Shown here piece after piece: positions 61,642 to 64,000 of a DNA stretch of 64,000 bases. The notes under the pieces are model-generated. The model ran no database searches, was not told where the DNA came from, and saw only the letters and a program-made list of their open reading frames with translations. Origin of the DNA: Streptomyces cinnamoneus (GTDB taxonomy: Bacteria > Actinomycetota > Actinomycetes > Streptomycetales > Streptomycetaceae); the NCBI RefSeq assembly GCF_014650495.1, contig NZ_BMVB01000001.1, forward strand, positions 352,003 to 416,002, read 5' to 3'. Both the position numbers and the translations under genes were made by a program. Within the stretch, counting starts at the first letter, position 1. Each line of letters starts with the position of its first letter.

Positions 61642-61682
61642 TTTCGGGAAGGGGCGGGTAGGGGGGAGAACCGCCGGAGGCG

Positions 61683-63938
61683 TCACACCCGCGCCGCCGT
61701 CGACCGCCCCAGCAGCACCCACAGCAGGAACGGACCGCCCAGTACGGTCGTCACGATCCCCACCGGCACCTCCACCCCGTCGAACACGATCCGCCCGACC
61801 GTGTCGGCGAGGACGATCAGCACGGCCCCCGTCAGCATCGACCCCACCACCGGCACCCGCAGCGGTCCCGCCAGCCGTCCCGCGACGACCGGCGAGGCCA
61901 GCGCCACGAAGCCCACCGGCCCGCAGATGCCCACGGCCAGCCCCGCCAGCCCCACCGCGAGCAGCAGGCACACCAGCCGCACCCGCCCGGGTGCGACGCC
62001 CAGCGAGGACGCCGTGGAGTCGTCGAAGCGCAGCACGTTGAGCTGCCGGGCGACGACGAGGGCGAGCGGCACGAGGACCGCCAGGCCGAGGAGGACGGGG
62101 ACGCCCACGGAGTAGCCGCGCCCGTTGAGGCTGCCGGAGGTCCACACGTACAGGGAGCTCGCCGAGTTGAGGGAGCGGCGGGAGAGCACGACCTGGGTGA
62201 CGGCCGAGGCGAGCGCCGACATGGCGAGCCCGACGACGAGCACCCGGTAGCCGCGCTGCCCGAGGCCGCCGGAGACGGTGGTGACGACGAGGACGGCCGC
62301 GAGCGCCCCGGCCGGGCCCGCCCACCAGGCGCCGAAGGTGCCGGTGAGCGTCGTCGAGATCAGCACGGCGGCCGTCGCACCGTCGTTGACGCCCAGCAGT
62401 TCGGGCGTGGCCAGACGGTTGCGGGCGAGGGTCTGGGTGAGGCAGCCGGCGAGGCCGAGGGCGGCGCCGGCGGTGAGGCCGGCGACGATCCGGCCGAGCC
62501 GGAACTTCTGCACGAGCAGGACGTCGAAGCGGTCGCCGGAGCCGAGGACGGCGTGGAAGGTGCGGTTCAGGCTCATCTCGCTCTGCCCGGCGTACGCGGA
62601 GAGCACGACGGCGGCCACGAGCAGCGCGGCCAGGGCGAGTGCGGCGAGCGTGGCCCGGCGCGGCAGCAGCACCGACAGGGTGCGGTGCCGCAGGACCAGA
62701 CTCTCTCGACGCTCCGGGCGCCCGGCCGGCCCGTTCCCCTCAGCCGGCCCGTTCCCGTCGGCCTGCGCTGCCCCGCCGGTCCGCCTCGTCCACGCCGCCG
62801 GCAGCCGGACACCGAACCGTCGGCCCGCCCCGGCGCTCTCCTCCGTGGCCGGGTCCGTCATGCCCATCGCGCCCAGTCGCCTGGAGCGGACGATGGCGAT
62901 GAGGACGGGAGCGCCGATGAGGGCGATGATGACGGAGACCGGTGCCTCGAAGGGCCGCGAGACGACGCGGGCCAGGACATCGGCGCCGGTGAGGACGCCC
63001 GCGCCGATGAGCCCGGCGAGGGCGATCTGTGCGGTGAGCCGGGGGCCGGTGACGGCCCGGGCGAGGAAGCCCGCGAGCAGGCCCAGGAAGGAGACGGGGC
63101 CGACGAGGGCGACGGAGGAGGCGGTGAGCAGGGTGACGGCCACCGCGACGACGGTGCGGATGGTGGCGGGGCGGTGGCCCAGGCCCCGGGCGAGGTCGTC
63201 GCCGAGTGCCAGCGCGGACAGCGGGCGGGCGACGAGCAGGGCCACGACGAAGCCGGCGGCGAGCACGGGCAGCAGGCCGGTGAGCTTGTCGTAGCCCTCG
63301 ACCCCGGCGAGGGAGCCGAGGACCCAGGAGCGGAAGCGGTCGTAGGTCTCGGCGGAGTTGACGACGATGACGCTGGTGATGCCGCCGAAGGTGGCGCCCA
63401 GCGCGGAGCCCGCCAGGACCAGCCGCATCGGTGAACCCCCGCCCCGGCGGCCGGCGATGAGCAGGACGAGCGCGCTGGCGACCACGGCGCCGCCGAAGGC
63501 CCACAGCAGGTGGCCGAAACCGCTGCTCACCCCGAGGAAGGCGATGCCGGTGACGACGCCGAGCGAGGCGCCCGCGTTGACGCCGAGCAGACCCGTCTCG
63601 GCGAGGGGGTTGCGGGTGACGGCCTGCAGCAGGCTGCCGGAGGTGCCGAGGGCGGCGCCGACGAGCAGCGCAGTGAGGGTGCGCGGGATGCGCAGGTCCC
63701 CGACGACCAGGGACAGCCGGGAGTCGTCGCGTGCGCCGTTGCGGCCGAGGACGTAGTCCAGGACGTCGCCGGGGCCGACTTCGCCCGCACCGATGGACAG
63801 GGAGAGGGCGGCGAGCACGAGGACGGCGGCCAGCAGGGAGGCCGCGGCCGCGGGCAGGGCCCGGCGCCCCTGCGACGGTCTCGGAACGGCCTGGTCGTCG
63901 ACGGTTTCCGCCGCGGTGTCCACGTGCGACAAAGTCAT
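61683..63938 (-). CDS. fused FecCD-type ferric-siderophore permease
   Basis: The 751-residue protein is two FecCD permeases in one chain. Half 1 (about 25-345) shows IPRTLTALLVGAALGTSGSLLQAVTRNPLAETGLLGVNAGAS and ALVGPVSFLGLLAGFLAR. A charged linker (about 355-410, GNGPAEGNGPAG) follows. Half 2 (about 420-751) shows GRIVAGLTAGAALGLAGCLTQTLARNRLATPELLGVNDGAT and GICGPVGFVALASPVVAGR. Each half is the FepD or FepG counterpart, together forming the membrane channel for the ferric siderophore. ATG at 63938 lies within or next to an iron box, so the transcript may be leaderless. Confidence 0.94.
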   Translation of the reverse strand: MTLSHVDTAAETVDDQAVPRPSQGRRALPAAAASLLAAVLVLAALSLSIGAGEVGPGDVLDYVLGRNGARDDSRLSLVVGDLRIPRTLTALLVGAALGTSGSLLQAVTRNPLAETGLLGVNAGASLGVVTGIAFLGVSSGFGHLLWAFGGAVVASALVLLIAGRRGGGSPMRLVLAGSALGATFGGITSVIVVNSAETYDRFRSWVLGSLAGVEGYDKLTGLLPVLAAGFVVALLVARPLSALALGDDLARGLGHRPATIRTVVAVAVTLLTASSVALVGPVSFLGLLAGFLARAVTGPRLTAQIALAGLIGAGVLTGADVLARVVSRPFEAPVSVIIALIGAPVLIAIVRSRRLGAMGMTDPATEESAGAGRRFGVRLPAAWTRRTGGAAQADGNGPAEGNGPAGRPERRESLVLRHRTLSVLLPRRATLAALALAALLVAAVVLSAYAGQSEMSLNRTFHAVLGSGDRFDVLLVQKFRLGRIVAGLTAGAALGLAGCLTQTLARNRLATPELLGVNDGATAAVLISTTLTGTFGAWWAGPAGALAAVLVVTTVSGGLGQRGYRVLVVGLAMSALASAVTQVVLSRRSLNSASSLYVWTSGSLNGRGYSVGVPVLLGLAVLVPLALVVARQLNVLRFDDSTASSLGVAPGRVRLVCLLLAVGLAGLAVGICGPVGFVALASPVVAGRLAGPLRVPVVGSMLTGAVLIVLADTVGRIVFDGVEVPVGIVTTVLGGPFLLWVLLGRSTAARV

Positions 63939-63956
63939 AAGGTAAGGCTAGCCTAA
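63938..63956 (-). promoter_or_regulatory. iron box at the permease start codon
   Basis: TAAGGTAAGGCTAGCCTAA matches the 19-base iron box at 16 of 19 places and begins at the first base of the permease ATG (63938, minus strand). Repressor bound here would cover the start site of transcription. Nothing else can be supported between here and the right edge. Confidence 0.8.
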
Positions 63957-64000
63957 CGAAGCATGACGGCCTGAAGGTCTCCAGGGCATCGGCGTGCGAA

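Overview
The window is chromosomal DNA of a Streptomyces-type actinomycete. The evidence is a very high GC content throughout, strong third-position G/C, frequent GTG starts and one TTG start, a rare in-frame TTA codon, and families typical of the genus: subtilisin-inhibitor-like protein, K15-type DD-transpeptidase, LAL regulators, secreted phospholipase D and cholesterol oxidase. I see no rRNA or tRNA gene, transposase, integrase or CRISPR array. About fifty genes fill the window and most of the rest is short intergenic DNA.

1-10.5 kb is mostly housekeeping: the end of a truncated gene, a bacterial-type PARG-like hydrolase, an SSI-family inhibitor with an unusual reactive loop, a CtaG-like protein, ATP-type phosphofructokinase, the GatD/MurT lipid II amidation pair, a peptide deformylase, a divergent TetR/acyl-CoA dehydrogenase pair, a DUF4352-type lipoprotein and an Sfp-type phosphopantetheinyl transferase.

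10.8-22.4 kb is a regulated steroid-oxidation locus. Three large LAL (AAA-ATPase plus LuxR-HTH) regulators lie head to tail with start/stop overlaps, followed by a choP-like cytochrome P450 and choA cholesterol oxidase. The first regulator has a TTA (bldA-type) codon, and the first two have Arg in place of the Walker A Lys.

22.4-36.5 kb holds a Tat-exported PIG-L-family protein, a two-component system, a GNAT acetyltransferase, a secreted DUF1023-type hydrolase, an MFS exporter, an RDD protein, a TPR protein/polyprenyl synthase pair, a phospholipase D and a K15-type DD-transpeptidase.

36.5-48.9 kb includes a possible leftward operon (Tap-like peptidase, glycosyltransferase, WS/DGAT-like acyltransferase, alpha/beta hydrolase), a class V aminotransferase, a candidate toxin-antitoxin pair, a split FluG-like pair (amidohydrolase plus glutamine synthetase-like enzyme) and an R61-like serine hydrolase.

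48.9-64 kb is an iron-controlled catechol-peptide siderophore locus. Three sequences matching the actinobacterial iron box lie in front of a siderophore-binding lipoprotein, a two-module NRPS and a fused FecCD permease. The NRPS is C-A-PCP-C-A-PCP-TE. Its second A domain carries the threonine code DFWNVGMVHK and its first C domain resembles that of EntF. It is followed by MbtH, an MFS exporter and, convergently, an enterochelin-esterase-like hydrolase. This layout matches a griseobactin-type trilactone pathway, but the 2,3-dihydroxybenzoate genes are not in the window.
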